A stretch of 64,000 nt of DNA. It comes from an uncultured Aquimarina sp. Lineage in GTDB: Bacteria; Bacteroidota; Bacteroidia; Flavobacteriales; Flavobacteriaceae. The position numbers and the translations under genes are program-made. The notes beneath the pieces are model-generated. The model was given only the letters and a program-made list of their open reading frames with translations. It did not search any database and was not told the origin of the DNA. The stretch is from the NCBI GenBank assembly GCA_947500545.1, contig CANMSO010000009.1, positions 62,001-126,000 on the forward strand, given 5' to 3'. Each line of letters opens with the position of its first letter. Positions within the stretch are counted from its first letter, which is position 1. Of the stretch, positions 41,918-50,073 are shown one piece after another.

Positions 41918-42202
41918 TTACATATGTTTTACTTCATCTGGAAGCGTATAAAACGTAGGGTGTCTATATACCTTATCTTGAGCCGGTTCAAATAACTCTC
42001 CGCTATTCTCCGGATTAGAAGCAGTTATATGTTTGGATTCAACCACCCATATACTTACTCCTTCGTTTCTGCGCGTATATACATCTCTAGCATTTTCTAA
42101 TGCCATTTCTGCATCAGCTGCATGAAGGCTTCCAAAATGACGATGTTCTAAACCATTTTTACTCCTTACAAACACTTCCCAAAGTGGCCAATTATTTTTC
42201 AT
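41918..42202 (-). CDS. paaB: PaaB, phenylacetyl-CoA epoxidase small subunit
   Basis: A 94-residue protein with the PaaB signature: WPLWEVFVRSKNGLEHRHFGSLHAAD at the N-terminus, DVYTRRNEGVSIWVV in the middle and a YRHPTFYTLPDEVKHM tail. PaaB bridges PaaAC dimers in the epoxidase complex. The gene lies between paaA (63 bases, with a repeat in the gap) and paaC (8 bases). Confidence 0.95.
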   Translation of the reverse strand: MKNNWPLWEVFVRSKNGLEHRHFGSLHAADAEMALENARDVYTRRNEGVSIWVVESKHITASNPENSGELFEPAQDKVYRHPTFYTLPDEVKHM

Positions 42203-42209
42203 ATCTATT

Positions 42210-42250
42210 AGCCCTCACCCCCAGCCCCTCTCCCAAAGGGAGAAGGGAGT
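42210..42250. repeat. GC-rich dispersed repeat between paaA and paaB
   Basis: GCCCTCACCCCCAGCCCCTC, then TCCCAAAGGGAGAAGGGAG: CTCTCCC pairs with GGGAGAAG across AAA to give a compact hairpin. The base composition is far from the surrounding AT-rich coding DNA, and the CCCTC...TCTCCC-AAA-GGGAGA shape is a familiar intergenic repeat type in many bacterial genomes. It occupies most of the 63-base gap. Confidence 0.7.
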
Positions 42251-42265
42251 AAGCAAGGAATTTAT

Positions 42266-43222
42266 TTAAATTGCTTTTTTAAGCTTCTTATCTTCTTGTT
42301 TTTTGGCATATGCCATAGCTGCATCTCGCACCCATTCTCCTTCTTCCCAAGCATTAACTCTTGCAGACAATCGTTCTTTATTGCATGGACCATGGCCTTT
42401 TACTACCTGCCAAAATTCATCCCAATCGATTTCCCCAAAATCATAATGCCCGGTTTTCTCATTCCATTTTAAATCTGGATCAGGAATGGTAAGCCCTATT
42501 AAATCTGCTTGGGGAACAGTCTGATCTATAAATTGCTGACGGAGTTCATCATTGGTTTTACGTTTCAATTTCCATTTCATGGATTGTTCTGTATGCACAG
42601 ATTCTGCATCTGTAGGCCCCAACATCATCAATGACGGCCACCACCATCTATTAAGTGCATCTTGTGCCATTTCTTTTTGCTCCGGAGTACCTTCAGCCAA
42701 TTTCATCATAATCTCGAACCCCTGACGTTGATGAAAGCTTTCTTCTTTACATACACGAACCATAGCCCTTGCATATGGACCGTATGAAGTACTACAAAGA
42801 GGTACTTGATTAATGATAGCCGCACCATCTACTAACCATCCAATAGCTCCCATATCTGCCCAGGTAACTGTTGGGTAATTAAATATGCTTGAATATTTTG
42901 CCTTGCCCGTATGCAATTGTTCATACAACTCCTCACGAGAAATTCCTAAGGTTTCACATGCGCTGTATAAATACAACCCGTGACCAGCCTCATCCTGAAC
43001 TTTTGCCAACAATGCTACTTTGCGTCGTAAAGAAGGTGCCCGAGTAATCCAGTTACCCTCTGGTAACATTCCTACAATTTCTGAATGAGCATGCTGAGAA
43101 ATTTGTCGAATATGTGTTTTCCGATACTTTTCTGGCATCCAATCCTTTGGCTCAATCTTTTCGTCTCTGGCAATTCTCTGCTCAAAAATCTCTTCTAAAT
43201 TTTTTATTTCTTTTTCACTCAT
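42266..43222 (-). CDS. paaA: PaaA, catalytic oxygenase subunit of phenylacetyl-CoA 1,2-epoxidase
   Basis: A 318-residue ferritin-like di-iron protein. Likely iron ligands are visible: E48 in AHSEIVG, E78-x-x-H81 in KVQDEAGHGLY and E161-x-x-H164 in CKEESFHQRQG. Other PaaA signatures are WADMGAIGWLVDGAAI and RWWWPSLMMLGPTD. It adds one oxygen atom to the ring of phenylacetyl-CoA to give the epoxide. Electrons come from PaaE, encoded 12 bases upstream. Length is normal. Confidence 0.96.
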   Translation of the reverse strand: MSEKEIKNLEEIFEQRIARDEKIEPKDWMPEKYRKTHIRQISQHAHSEIVGMLPEGNWITRAPSLRRKVALLAKVQDEAGHGLYLYSACETLGISREELYEQLHTGKAKYSSIFNYPTVTWADMGAIGWLVDGAAIINQVPLCSTSYGPYARAMVRVCKEESFHQRQGFEIMMKLAEGTPEQKEMAQDALNRWWWPSLMMLGPTDAESVHTEQSMKWKLKRKTNDELRQQFIDQTVPQADLIGLTIPDPDLKWNEKTGHYDFGEIDWDEFWQVVKGHGPCNKERLSARVNAWEEGEWVRDAAMAYAKKQEDKKLKKAI

Positions 43223-43234
43223 AGGATTTGAGTT

Positions 43235-44308
43235 TTATACATCAAAATCTACAACTACTTTCTCTGTTGTAGGGACAGCCTGGCAAGACAAAACTAATCC
43301 TCTTGCTACCTCGTCTTCTTCTAATGCGTAATTTATTTTCATTTCGACCGCACCATCTACAACTTTACATTTGCAGGTGCTACACACTCCTCCTTTACAC
43401 GCGAAAGGCAAATCTGCCCCCGCAGCCAAGGCTCCATCTAAAATATTATCATAATCATCATCCATAGCGAAATGAAATTCTTTTCCACCATCAATAATAG
43501 TTACTTCAGTTCCATCAAATTTATGCTCTACAGCTTCTGCAGCTCTTATCTTATCTTCTTCGGTAACTCCCGAAAAGAAAAGTTCATAATGAATTTTTTC
43601 TTTAGACAACCCTGCTTCCACTAATTCATCTCTTATTAAGAAAATCATTTCCTCAGGTCCGCAAATAAAACATTCATCAACATCCGAAACATCTATTACC
43701 TTATCAGTAAGTTCTTTTATTTTTTCTGCTGTGAACCTTCCATTAAGCAACGGAATATCACGTTGTTCTTTGGTTAAAAAGTAAAATATCTCTAAACGCC
43801 CAAAATAAATATTTCTAAGTGCCTCAATCTCTTCCTTAAAGATAATTGATTTCGCGTTTCGATTCAAGTAAAACAGCTTGAAAGTGCTATTAGGCTCAGC
43901 GGCCAAATGAGTTTTTAAAATTGACAAGATTGGCGTAATCCCACTACCTGCAGCAAAAACAATGTAATTCTTAGCTTTTAATGGTTCAACTTCTACAAAG
44001 AAGCTTCCTAAGGGTGGCATTAATTCTAGAACATCGCCTGGTTTTAGCACATCATTTGCATAATTAGAGAAAATTCCTCCATTTATTCGTTTAACTGCAA
44101 CTTGCCATTTATTCTCGATTGGGCTAGAACACAGGGAGTACGAACGTCTTACTTCTTCGTCATTTAAAAAAGTTTTTAATGTAAGATGTTGACCTTGTTT
44201 GTATGAAAATTTCTCTTTATGCTCTTCTGGAATATCAAAAGTTATTGACGTACAATCCTTGGTTTCTTTCTGGATCTCAGAAATCTGTATGGGATAAAAA
44301 TCAGTCAT
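43235..44308 (-). CDS. paaE: PaaE, NADPH:ferredoxin-type reductase of the epoxidase
   Basis: A 357-residue reductase. The N-terminal FAD domain (about 1-105) has RRSYSLCSSP, the NAD(P)H domain (about 110-235) has VFAAGSGITPILSI and ECFICGPEEM, and a C-terminal plant-type 2Fe-2S ferredoxin domain has C304, C309, C312 and C342 (CKGGVCSTCKC ... LSC). It passes electrons from NADPH to PaaA. It is the first gene of the leftward paa transcript, with a well-formed promoter and two inverted repeats directly upstream. Confidence 0.95.
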   Translation of the reverse strand: MTDFYPIQISEIQKETKDCTSITFDIPEEHKEKFSYKQGQHLTLKTFLNDEEVRRSYSLCSSPIENKWQVAVKRINGGIFSNYANDVLKPGDVLELMPPLGSFFVEVEPLKAKNYIVFAAGSGITPILSILKTHLAAEPNSTFKLFYLNRNAKSIIFKEEIEALRNIYFGRLEIFYFLTKEQRDIPLLNGRFTAEKIKELTDKVIDVSDVDECFICGPEEMIFLIRDELVEAGLSKEKIHYELFFSGVTEEDKIRAAEAVEHKFDGTEVTIIDGGKEFHFAMDDDYDNILDGALAAGADLPFACKGGVCSTCKCKVVDGAVEMKINYALEEDEVARGLVLSCQAVPTTEKVVVDFDV

Positions 44309-44316
44309 ATGCCTTA

Positions 44317-44370
44317 TTAACTATATCGTTATAGTTAAACAAAACTAACAATTGTTAGTTTTATAAACAA
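44317..44370 (-). promoter_or_regulatory. paaE promoter with two operator-like inverted repeats
   Basis: On the minus strand TTG (44370-44368) is followed after 20 bases by TAGTTTTG (44347-44340), a good Bacteroidetes -33/-7 pair. A perfect 22-bp palindrome with half-site AAAACTAACAA (44341-44362) fills the spacer and overlaps the -7 box, ideal for a repressor. A second perfect repeat, TTAACTATA-N4-TATAGTTAA (44317-44338), covers the expected start of transcription. The TetR gene ends 38 bases upstream of the promoter. Binding by that TetR protein is inferred. Confidence 0.7.
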
Positions 44371-44407
44371 CTAATTCTATGTTAATTTTAAAAATCAGGC
44401 ACTAACA

Positions 44408-45001
44408 CTAAACTACACCCTTAAGCAATACAGACATCATATCATGCTTAAGGATATTTGCATCAATATTTTTTTGCTCTGGATACCATAGATAAAGGGT
44501 TCTAAGTGTCGAAAGTGTCGAAAAGACAATGATTTCAATATTATATGATTTTATTTCCTGTCTATCTACACCTTTCTGAACTATAATTCTAAAACTCTCT
44601 TCATAATCATGGCGCATCTTCTCAAAGTATTGAAGGTTTTCCTCTTCAAGATGCATCCAGTCATTATTTAGAGATGCAAGACCATCTGCGTTTCTCAAAG
44701 TAACATCAATATGCAAATCAATAATATTTTCTAATTTCTGAACAGCAGTTTGATCTGAATTTACAATCTTATTCATACCCGTGGTAAACTCTTCGGCAAG
44801 ATCGATTATAATCGTAGATAAGATCTCTTGTTTTGATTGAATATGATTATATAAACTTGCCGCCTTAATCCCCATAGCCTTTGCCAAATCTCTCATGGTA
44901 ACGGCACTATATCCTTTTTCTTTAAAAAGAATTGATGCTGCGTTAATAATTTCCTGCTTTCGGCTTTCGACTTTCATAGACAACTTGCTTGGTTTACCCA
45001 T
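44408..45001 (-). CDS. TetR/AcrR-family regulator, probable PaaR-type repressor
   Basis: 197 residues from ATG 45001 (a TTG one codon earlier also fits). The helix-turn-helix (about 12-60) shows AASILFKEKGYSAVTMRDLAK and MGIKAASLYNHIQSKQEIL. The C-terminal helical ligand domain (about 75-195) resembles the TetR_C33-like sets seen with paa genes, though I cannot assign it firmly. It is the gene directly upstream of paaE in the same orientation, with a palindrome between the two, so it is the natural candidate to repress the pathway and release DNA upon binding a CoA ester such as phenylacetyl-CoA. Confidence 0.88.
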   Translation of the reverse strand: MGKPSKLSMKVESRKQEIINAASILFKEKGYSAVTMRDLAKAMGIKAASLYNHIQSKQEILSTIIIDLAEEFTTGMNKIVNSDQTAVQKLENIIDLHIDVTLRNADGLASLNNDWMHLEEENLQYFEKMRHDYEESFRIIVQKGVDRQEIKSYNIEIIVFSTLSTLRTLYLWYPEQKNIDANILKHDMMSVLLKGVV

Positions 45002-45112
45002 CAAAAATAAATTTTAATCTCGGAAAACATATGTTTTTGTCATTAAAAACCTAGATTACAATAAATTTATTATTTTCACAAAGCACCTTACACACAAAAA
45101 CAATTAACTCTA

Positions 45113-45550
45113 ATGAAATATACAATCCTTGTTTTATTCTTTATAACACTATATAATACAAATAGTTGCGCTAATAAAAATACTATATCAGCCAATAAAG
45201 AAGAAAAGAACATTCAGACCCCTGATAAAACCAAATTTTACATAAATACCCTTAATGGCAAAGATGTTTCTGAAGAAAAACTTTATATAGTCTTTGATGA
45301 AGAACGTGGATTGGTTTCTGGTTACTCTGGTTGCAATACATTTTCGTGCAAATACACCCTGGATAAAGATTCTATTTCTTTTGGATTTCCAATGACCACA
45401 AAAATGTATTGTGAAAAGAAAGAATCTTTAGAACAGGACTTTTTTAAAGCTCTTATTGAAACTAAAATCAAAATTATTAAGGAAGACTCTTTACTTTTAA
45501 AAACTAGCGATAATACAACCTTGTTTTCCGGAGTAAAATCCAAGAATTAA
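45113..45550 (+). CDS. META/HslJ-domain lipoprotein
   Basis: A 145-residue protein with a short N-terminal hydrophobic segment and a lipobox-like NTNSC (Cys about 19). The META (HslJ) domain (about 45-140) has the hallmark LYIVFDEERGLVSGYSGCNTFSCKYTLD and FGFPMTTKMYC pattern, with paired Cys. HslJ-like proteins sit in the periplasm or outer membrane and are linked to stress or drug tolerance, with no defined biochemistry. It is divergent from tetR and convergent with the protease gene (21 bases between stops). Confidence 0.87.
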   Translation: MKYTILVLFFITLYNTNSCANKNTISANKEEKNIQTPDKTKFYINTLNGKDVSEEKLYIVFDEERGLVSGYSGCNTFSCKYTLDKDSISFGFPMTTKMYCEKKESLEQDFFKALIETKIKIIKEDSLLLKTSDNTTLFSGVKSKN

Positions 45551-45571
45551 TCTTGCAAGAGCATGATTTAT

Positions 45572-47212
45572 TTAAAATCGTCCATTTAGGATTATTTTTT
45601 TTGTAAATGAAGTTCCGTCTGATGTATTAGTAATGTAAATGAAATACATCCCCGAAGACTTATTTGTAATATCAATCTCCTCTATTTCATTAGACAGTTG
45701 TCCCGAACCTATTGGCTGACCAGACATGTTATAAATGATATAATCCAATATCTTTTTTGCTCCATTTGAAATAACAATTTTAGCATCTGAAGCTTTAAAA
45801 AACACCGAAACCTCCTCTTCCTCTACAGGAGGTGTTACTGTAGAATTTTCTTGAGAAAGCATATCTAATGTCTCTCTTCCTGTATTTGTTGGATCTAGCC
45901 AATTTGAGAGCCTTGTCGCATCTGTGGTTCCAAAACTCCAAGACACATCAAATCTCCCATAAAAATCTTCTTGATTATTATCATTAACACCATTACACGC
46001 TGCTGCACCTCCTGATAATTTACCCACTATTCTTCCGTTTTGATCAAAAAGAGCGGAACCAGACGATCCTTTTTCAGTAACACCAATATCCCAGTCGGCA
46101 ATACTCCATACTTCTGTAGTAGGGTTCCCGTTAAAATTTACTACCCCTTTTGTAGGTGATTGGTTATCTCGACATACTTTCATAATATCTCCAGAGGGGT
46201 GATGAATACCAACCACAAAATTTGGCGTTTGCCCTGTTCTATCCCATCCAGCCCATTCTAAATCCCAAGAATCATCAAGTCCTCCGTCTAAGGTAAGTAA
46301 TTTCATGTCAGATTCTGAATTAGAAGCCAAAAGCGTAGCACCGCTGGTTGTTTGATTAATCGCAGCATCAGGACTACTGTCAACCGTTGCGCAAGAAGGG
46401 CTTGGGCTTATCCAATTAAATCTAAAGGCCCAAGTAGCTGTTGACCCAGAATCACAATGATTCGCCGTTAAAAAATAAGGCGCCTTATCATTGTTTGTAT
46501 TATTAATTAACGTTCCTGAACAAACAAACCCGTTGAGAATAATAAAGCCAACTGATTTTTTCAACTTGTCTTTTAATGAATCAAAATCTCCTCCAACCGA
46601 ACAATCTACATCTTGATTGCAGTCTCCTGAATCACCTAATGCCTTTTGCTGTATTTCGGCATCTGTAATGGATCGATATCCATGTATTACTTTTGCTATA
46701 TTTAGCTTTCCTTTTCCTGAAACAGCAGGCGGTTCATGATATTCTACCCATAGGTTACTCCCTTGAACAAGCCATGTACCCAACATTTCATCTGGTCTGT
46801 TAAAAATATTCGTATACGCTCCTAATAAATCTGTTCTATCATTATTATATAAATAAACAGATGCTCCTCTAGGAACTTTGTATGTGTCAAAAACAACATT
46901 TAACGTTTTTGCATCTTTGGATACAATGTTAATTCTCCATATTCTGTCTCCATTTGGCAAGTTCTCCCATACCCCATCTTTAAAGCCCAAATCAACATTA
47001 AACTCATGTCCAAATCTAAAGGGTATTTCTCTTTTCGTATCATTAATCGCATCCTCAGCCTTAATCTTATTTAGATCAAAACCCTTCATAACCACAGGGG
47101 TTACATTTTTTTTATTTTGTATTTGCCAACTCATTGGCTCTCCTTTATTGGTAATTTGAGCACTTATCGTACTCACAAAAAACAATATCATTACTAGAAC
47201 ATTATATCTCAC
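45572..47212 (-). CDS. T9SS-secreted trypsin-like serine protease, lysyl-endopeptidase type
   Basis: A 546-residue preproprotein. Signal peptide about 1-19 (STISAQ), propeptide about 20-195, S1-type catalytic domain about 200-440 and a C-terminal T9SS sorting domain (about 470-546, with GMYFIYIT and KKIILNGRF). The triad is H252 (FLTANHC), D302 (SESDMKLL) and S384 (KGSSGSALF). The Cys-rich layout and the GFVCSGTLINN start match Achromobacter protease I-like enzymes, so cleavage after Lys is likely but not certain. Translation starts at GTG 47212 or at ATG 47191 (residue 8, directly before the hydrophobic core). Confidence 0.92.
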   Translation of the reverse strand: MRYNVLVMILFFVSTISAQITNKGEPMSWQIQNKKNVTPVVMKGFDLNKIKAEDAINDTKREIPFRFGHEFNVDLGFKDGVWENLPNGDRIWRINIVSKDAKTLNVVFDTYKVPRGASVYLYNNDRTDLLGAYTNIFNRPDEMLGTWLVQGSNLWVEYHEPPAVSGKGKLNIAKVIHGYRSITDAEIQQKALGDSGDCNQDVDCSVGGDFDSLKDKLKKSVGFIILNGFVCSGTLINNTNNDKAPYFLTANHCDSGSTATWAFRFNWISPSPSCATVDSSPDAAINQTTSGATLLASNSESDMKLLTLDGGLDDSWDLEWAGWDRTGQTPNFVVGIHHPSGDIMKVCRDNQSPTKGVVNFNGNPTTEVWSIADWDIGVTEKGSSGSALFDQNGRIVGKLSGGAAACNGVNDNNQEDFYGRFDVSWSFGTTDATRLSNWLDPTNTGRETLDMLSQENSTVTPPVEEEEVSVFFKASDAKIVISNGAKKILDYIIYNMSGQPIGSGQLSNEIEEIDITNKSSGMYFIYITNTSDGTSFTKKIILNGRF

Positions 47213-47322
47213 AACCTATTATTTTTATCTAAATCAAATTTAACTTTTTAAAGATACTTCAATATCAAAATAAAACTATTAATTTCCCATTTGAAATTTT
47301 TTAACCAAAATTTGACTTTCAA

Positions 47323-49071
47323 ATGTCCTTAAATATAGAGTCTAATCCATTAATTGACAAACTTCCTCCGCATTTAAAGCAATTCATAAAACCGCAAAAT
47401 TACGAGGAATATACCCCCATTGATCATGCAGTATGGAGATATGTCATGAGAAAAAACATTACTTCTCTTAGTAAAGTTGCTCATGATTCTTACTTAAACG
47501 GACTTAAAAAGACCGGTATTTCTATTGATCAAATACCAAGCATGTATGGGATGAATAGAATCCTTAAAGAAATAGGTTGGGCTGCTGTAGCAGTTGATGG
47601 TTTTATTCCTCCAAATGCTTTTATGGAATTTCAGGCGTATAATATCCTTGTAATTGCCTCAGATATAAGACAACTAGAAAACATAGAATACACTCCTGCT
47701 CCTGATATTATTCATGAAGCTGCAGGACACGCACCTATTATTGCAAACCCTGATTATGCAGAATACTTAAGGCGTTTTGGAAAAATAGGCTGTAAAGCTA
47801 TTTCTTCAAAGAAGGACTATGAAATGTATGAGGCGGTACGAACCCTTTCAATTTTGAAGGAAGCTCACGACACCACACAAAAGGAGATAGATAATGCTGA
47901 AAAAAGAGTAGAAGAACTTCAAAACAAAAAGGAAGAACCTTCAGAAATGGCCTTAATTCGTAATCTTCATTGGTGGACTGTAGAATATGGCTTAATTGGG
48001 TCAACAGAAAACCCGAAAATTTATGGCGCAGGATTACTTTCTTCTATAGGTGAAAGTGAATGGTGTATGACTGATAATGTAAAAAAATTGCCGTATACTC
48101 CGGATGCTGCTTATCAGGATTTTGATATTACAAAACCTCAACCTCAGCTGTTTGTTACTCCTGATTTTGCATACTTATGTCAGGTATTAGAAGAATTTGC
48201 CGATACAATGGCCTTACGTAAGGGAGGGCATCGAGGGCTTGCCAAGTTAATCGAATCCGGAAATCTGGGAACTATCGAACTGAGTACTGGCCTACAAATT
48301 TCTGGAGTTTTTACTCGTATGATTAAAAATGAGGATAACGAAGTTATTTATTTTGAAACCGAAGGCCCAACTGCTCTTTCATTTAGGGAGAAAGAACTTA
48401 TTGGTCATGGAATTAAGACACACACTAATGGTTTCAGGTCTCCACTTGGAAAATTAAAAGGGATTAATCTTGCTATAGAAAATATGTCCCCTCGGGACTT
48501 GAAAGCGTATAACTTTTATGATGGTGAATACATAGAATTTGAATTCGAAAGTGGGATTACAATAGCTGGAACAAATGTTACCGGAATGCGAAACATCCAA
48601 GGAGAGCTTATTTTGATACAGTTTAGCGAATGTACTATCAGATATAAAGAAGAAGACCTTTTCAAACCAGAATGGGGTACTTTTGATCTTGCTGTAGGAA
48701 AAGAAATTGCATCTGCCTTTTCTGGTCCAGCTGATGATAACTCATTTGATTTAGTTACACATAAACCTTCTTCCACCACCAAAAAACGAACATATTCTAC
48801 TACTCAAAAAGAGTTGCATTCTCTATACGAATCTGTAAAAAACATAAGAGATGGCGCCAATACCAAATTTTCTTTGGAAGCTGTTTTTGATATTTTAGAA
48901 AAAGACCATCCTAAAGATTGGCTATTGCCAATAGAAATCTATGAACTAGTTTATGACAGAGATGAAAAGTTCGCTTCACAGATTCTGAAACATCTAGACA
49001 ATATAAAACTAAAGAATTCTAAAATCAGCCATTTAATAAAAAGCGGACTGGAAATTATTGCAATTAATTAA
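47323..49071 (+). CDS. aromatic amino acid hydroxylase (phenylalanine-4-hydroxylase type) with C-terminal extension
   Basis: A 582-residue protein. The N-terminal half (about 15-340) is a pterin-dependent aromatic amino acid hydroxylase. Iron ligands are H131 and H136 in IIHEAAGHAPII and E221 in WWTVEYGLIG. A charged coiled insertion at about 183-207 (EIDNAEKRVEELQNKKEEP) splits the iron motifs. The C-terminal 240 residues form a beta-rich domain of unknown function, so the protein is about twice the length of Pseudomonas or Chromobacterium PhhA. It would turn phenylalanine into tyrosine using tetrahydropterin and O2. Its last 4 bases overlap the converging GSCFA gene. Confidence 0.92.
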   Translation: MSLNIESNPLIDKLPPHLKQFIKPQNYEEYTPIDHAVWRYVMRKNITSLSKVAHDSYLNGLKKTGISIDQIPSMYGMNRILKEIGWAAVAVDGFIPPNAFMEFQAYNILVIASDIRQLENIEYTPAPDIIHEAAGHAPIIANPDYAEYLRRFGKIGCKAISSKKDYEMYEAVRTLSILKEAHDTTQKEIDNAEKRVEELQNKKEEPSEMALIRNLHWWTVEYGLIGSTENPKIYGAGLLSSIGESEWCMTDNVKKLPYTPDAAYQDFDITKPQPQLFVTPDFAYLCQVLEEFADTMALRKGGHRGLAKLIESGNLGTIELSTGLQISGVFTRMIKNEDNEVIYFETEGPTALSFREKELIGHGIKTHTNGFRSPLGKLKGINLAIENMSPRDLKAYNFYDGEYIEFEFESGITIAGTNVTGMRNIQGELILIQFSECTIRYKEEDLFKPEWGTFDLAVGKEIASAFSGPADDNSFDLVTHKPSSTTKKRTYSTTQKELHSLYESVKNIRDGANTKFSLEAVFDILEKDHPKDWLLPIEIYELVYDRDEKFASQILKHLDNIKLKNSKISHLIKSGLEIIAIN

Positions 49072-50015
49072 AAATTCATAAAAGGATATTCTTCCTGAAG
49101 TTTACTCTTTTTTGACTCCATTTTTTTTAAGAATAAGATATGTTGATCACTTTCTGGGTTAAATGCCCTATGCGATAACCCCTTCTGAATTTCTTCAACT
49201 CTAATCATCGTTTTCTTAGTTTCTTCAGAAATCCATACTTCACAAAAGCGTTCCCAAATATATTGGATCGCTGTATCACTGGGATGAACCATATCTGCAT
49301 TATAAAATCGATAATCCCTAAGTTCATCCATCATAATTTCATACGACGGAAAATAGCTAAGATTCGGGCCAGAGTCCAACACCTTATGAACCGCCTCAAT
49401 TAGACAAGACTTACTCCTATTATTCTCTACAAATCCATCTTTAATATGTCTTACCGGAGAGATTGTAAATATGATTTGGGCAGAGGCATTAAGACTTCTT
49501 ATCATATGAATACAGTTATGAAGACATTGATCAATTTCTGGAATCGATAATAATTCTTTATCAAACTCTTTCTGAGGGATTTTATGACAATTTGCTACCA
49601 CCATATCCAATGCTTTTAAACGATATACCCATGCCGTTCCTAAAGTGATACAAACATGTGTTGCAGACTCAATCTTTTTTTTAGCAGAATGGAGCGCTTC
49701 ATTTAAACTTGAAAGCAAAATATTCTTATCCCTATTACTTAAAGAAGAATGTGCATCAAAACAATGCCATTGCTCATTAAAGTTAAATAAATCCGTTTCG
49801 GTATATTGTTCTCCTTGGGTTGCCATCCATAAAAATGTTTCTATGGCTTTAGGATGAAAAAGTATTCCGAAAGGGTTTATATAATTTTTGAATTTATAAT
49901 ACTCAAATTTTTTACCAACATTCTCTGTAAAACAAGAACCCAGCATGAATACTTCGGATCCATAATCAATTTTAGGTTCCTTTGATCGTAATGGTATTTT
50001 AGTTTGTAGATTCAT
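49068..50015 (-). CDS. GSCFA-domain protein
   Basis: A 315-residue protein whose N-terminus VFMLGSCFTENVGKKF carries the GSCFA motif and YINPFGILFHP, followed by ITLGTAWVYR, FTISPVRHIKDG and the final YNADMVHPSDTAIQYIW. The Ser of GSCF with the DxxH of DMVHPS suggests an SGNH/GDSL-type esterase fold. The family is frequent in Bacteroidetes and its substrate is unknown; acyl or acetyl ester hydrolysis is likely. Its stop overlaps the stop of the hydroxylase gene by 4 bases, tail to tail. Confidence 0.9.
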   Translation of the reverse strand: MNLQTKIPLRSKEPKIDYGSEVFMLGSCFTENVGKKFEYYKFKNYINPFGILFHPKAIETFLWMATQGEQYTETDLFNFNEQWHCFDAHSSLSNRDKNILLSSLNEALHSAKKKIESATHVCITLGTAWVYRLKALDMVVANCHKIPQKEFDKELLSIPEIDQCLHNCIHMIRSLNASAQIIFTISPVRHIKDGFVENNRSKSCLIEAVHKVLDSGPNLSYFPSYEIMMDELRDYRFYNADMVHPSDTAIQYIWERFCEVWISEETKKTMIRVEEIQKGLSHRAFNPESDQHILFLKKMESKKSKLQEEYPFMNF

Positions 50016-50073
50016 AAATCTATTGCCTCCAAATCTAAATTCAAAGTAAGATTTGGTGTTTGTAACTTAAGTA

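Noticed and set aside
45551..45571. TCTTGCAAGA palindrome as terminator between META and protease genes
   Set aside because: The 10-base palindrome has no loop and no adjacent T run, so it cannot form a useful terminator.
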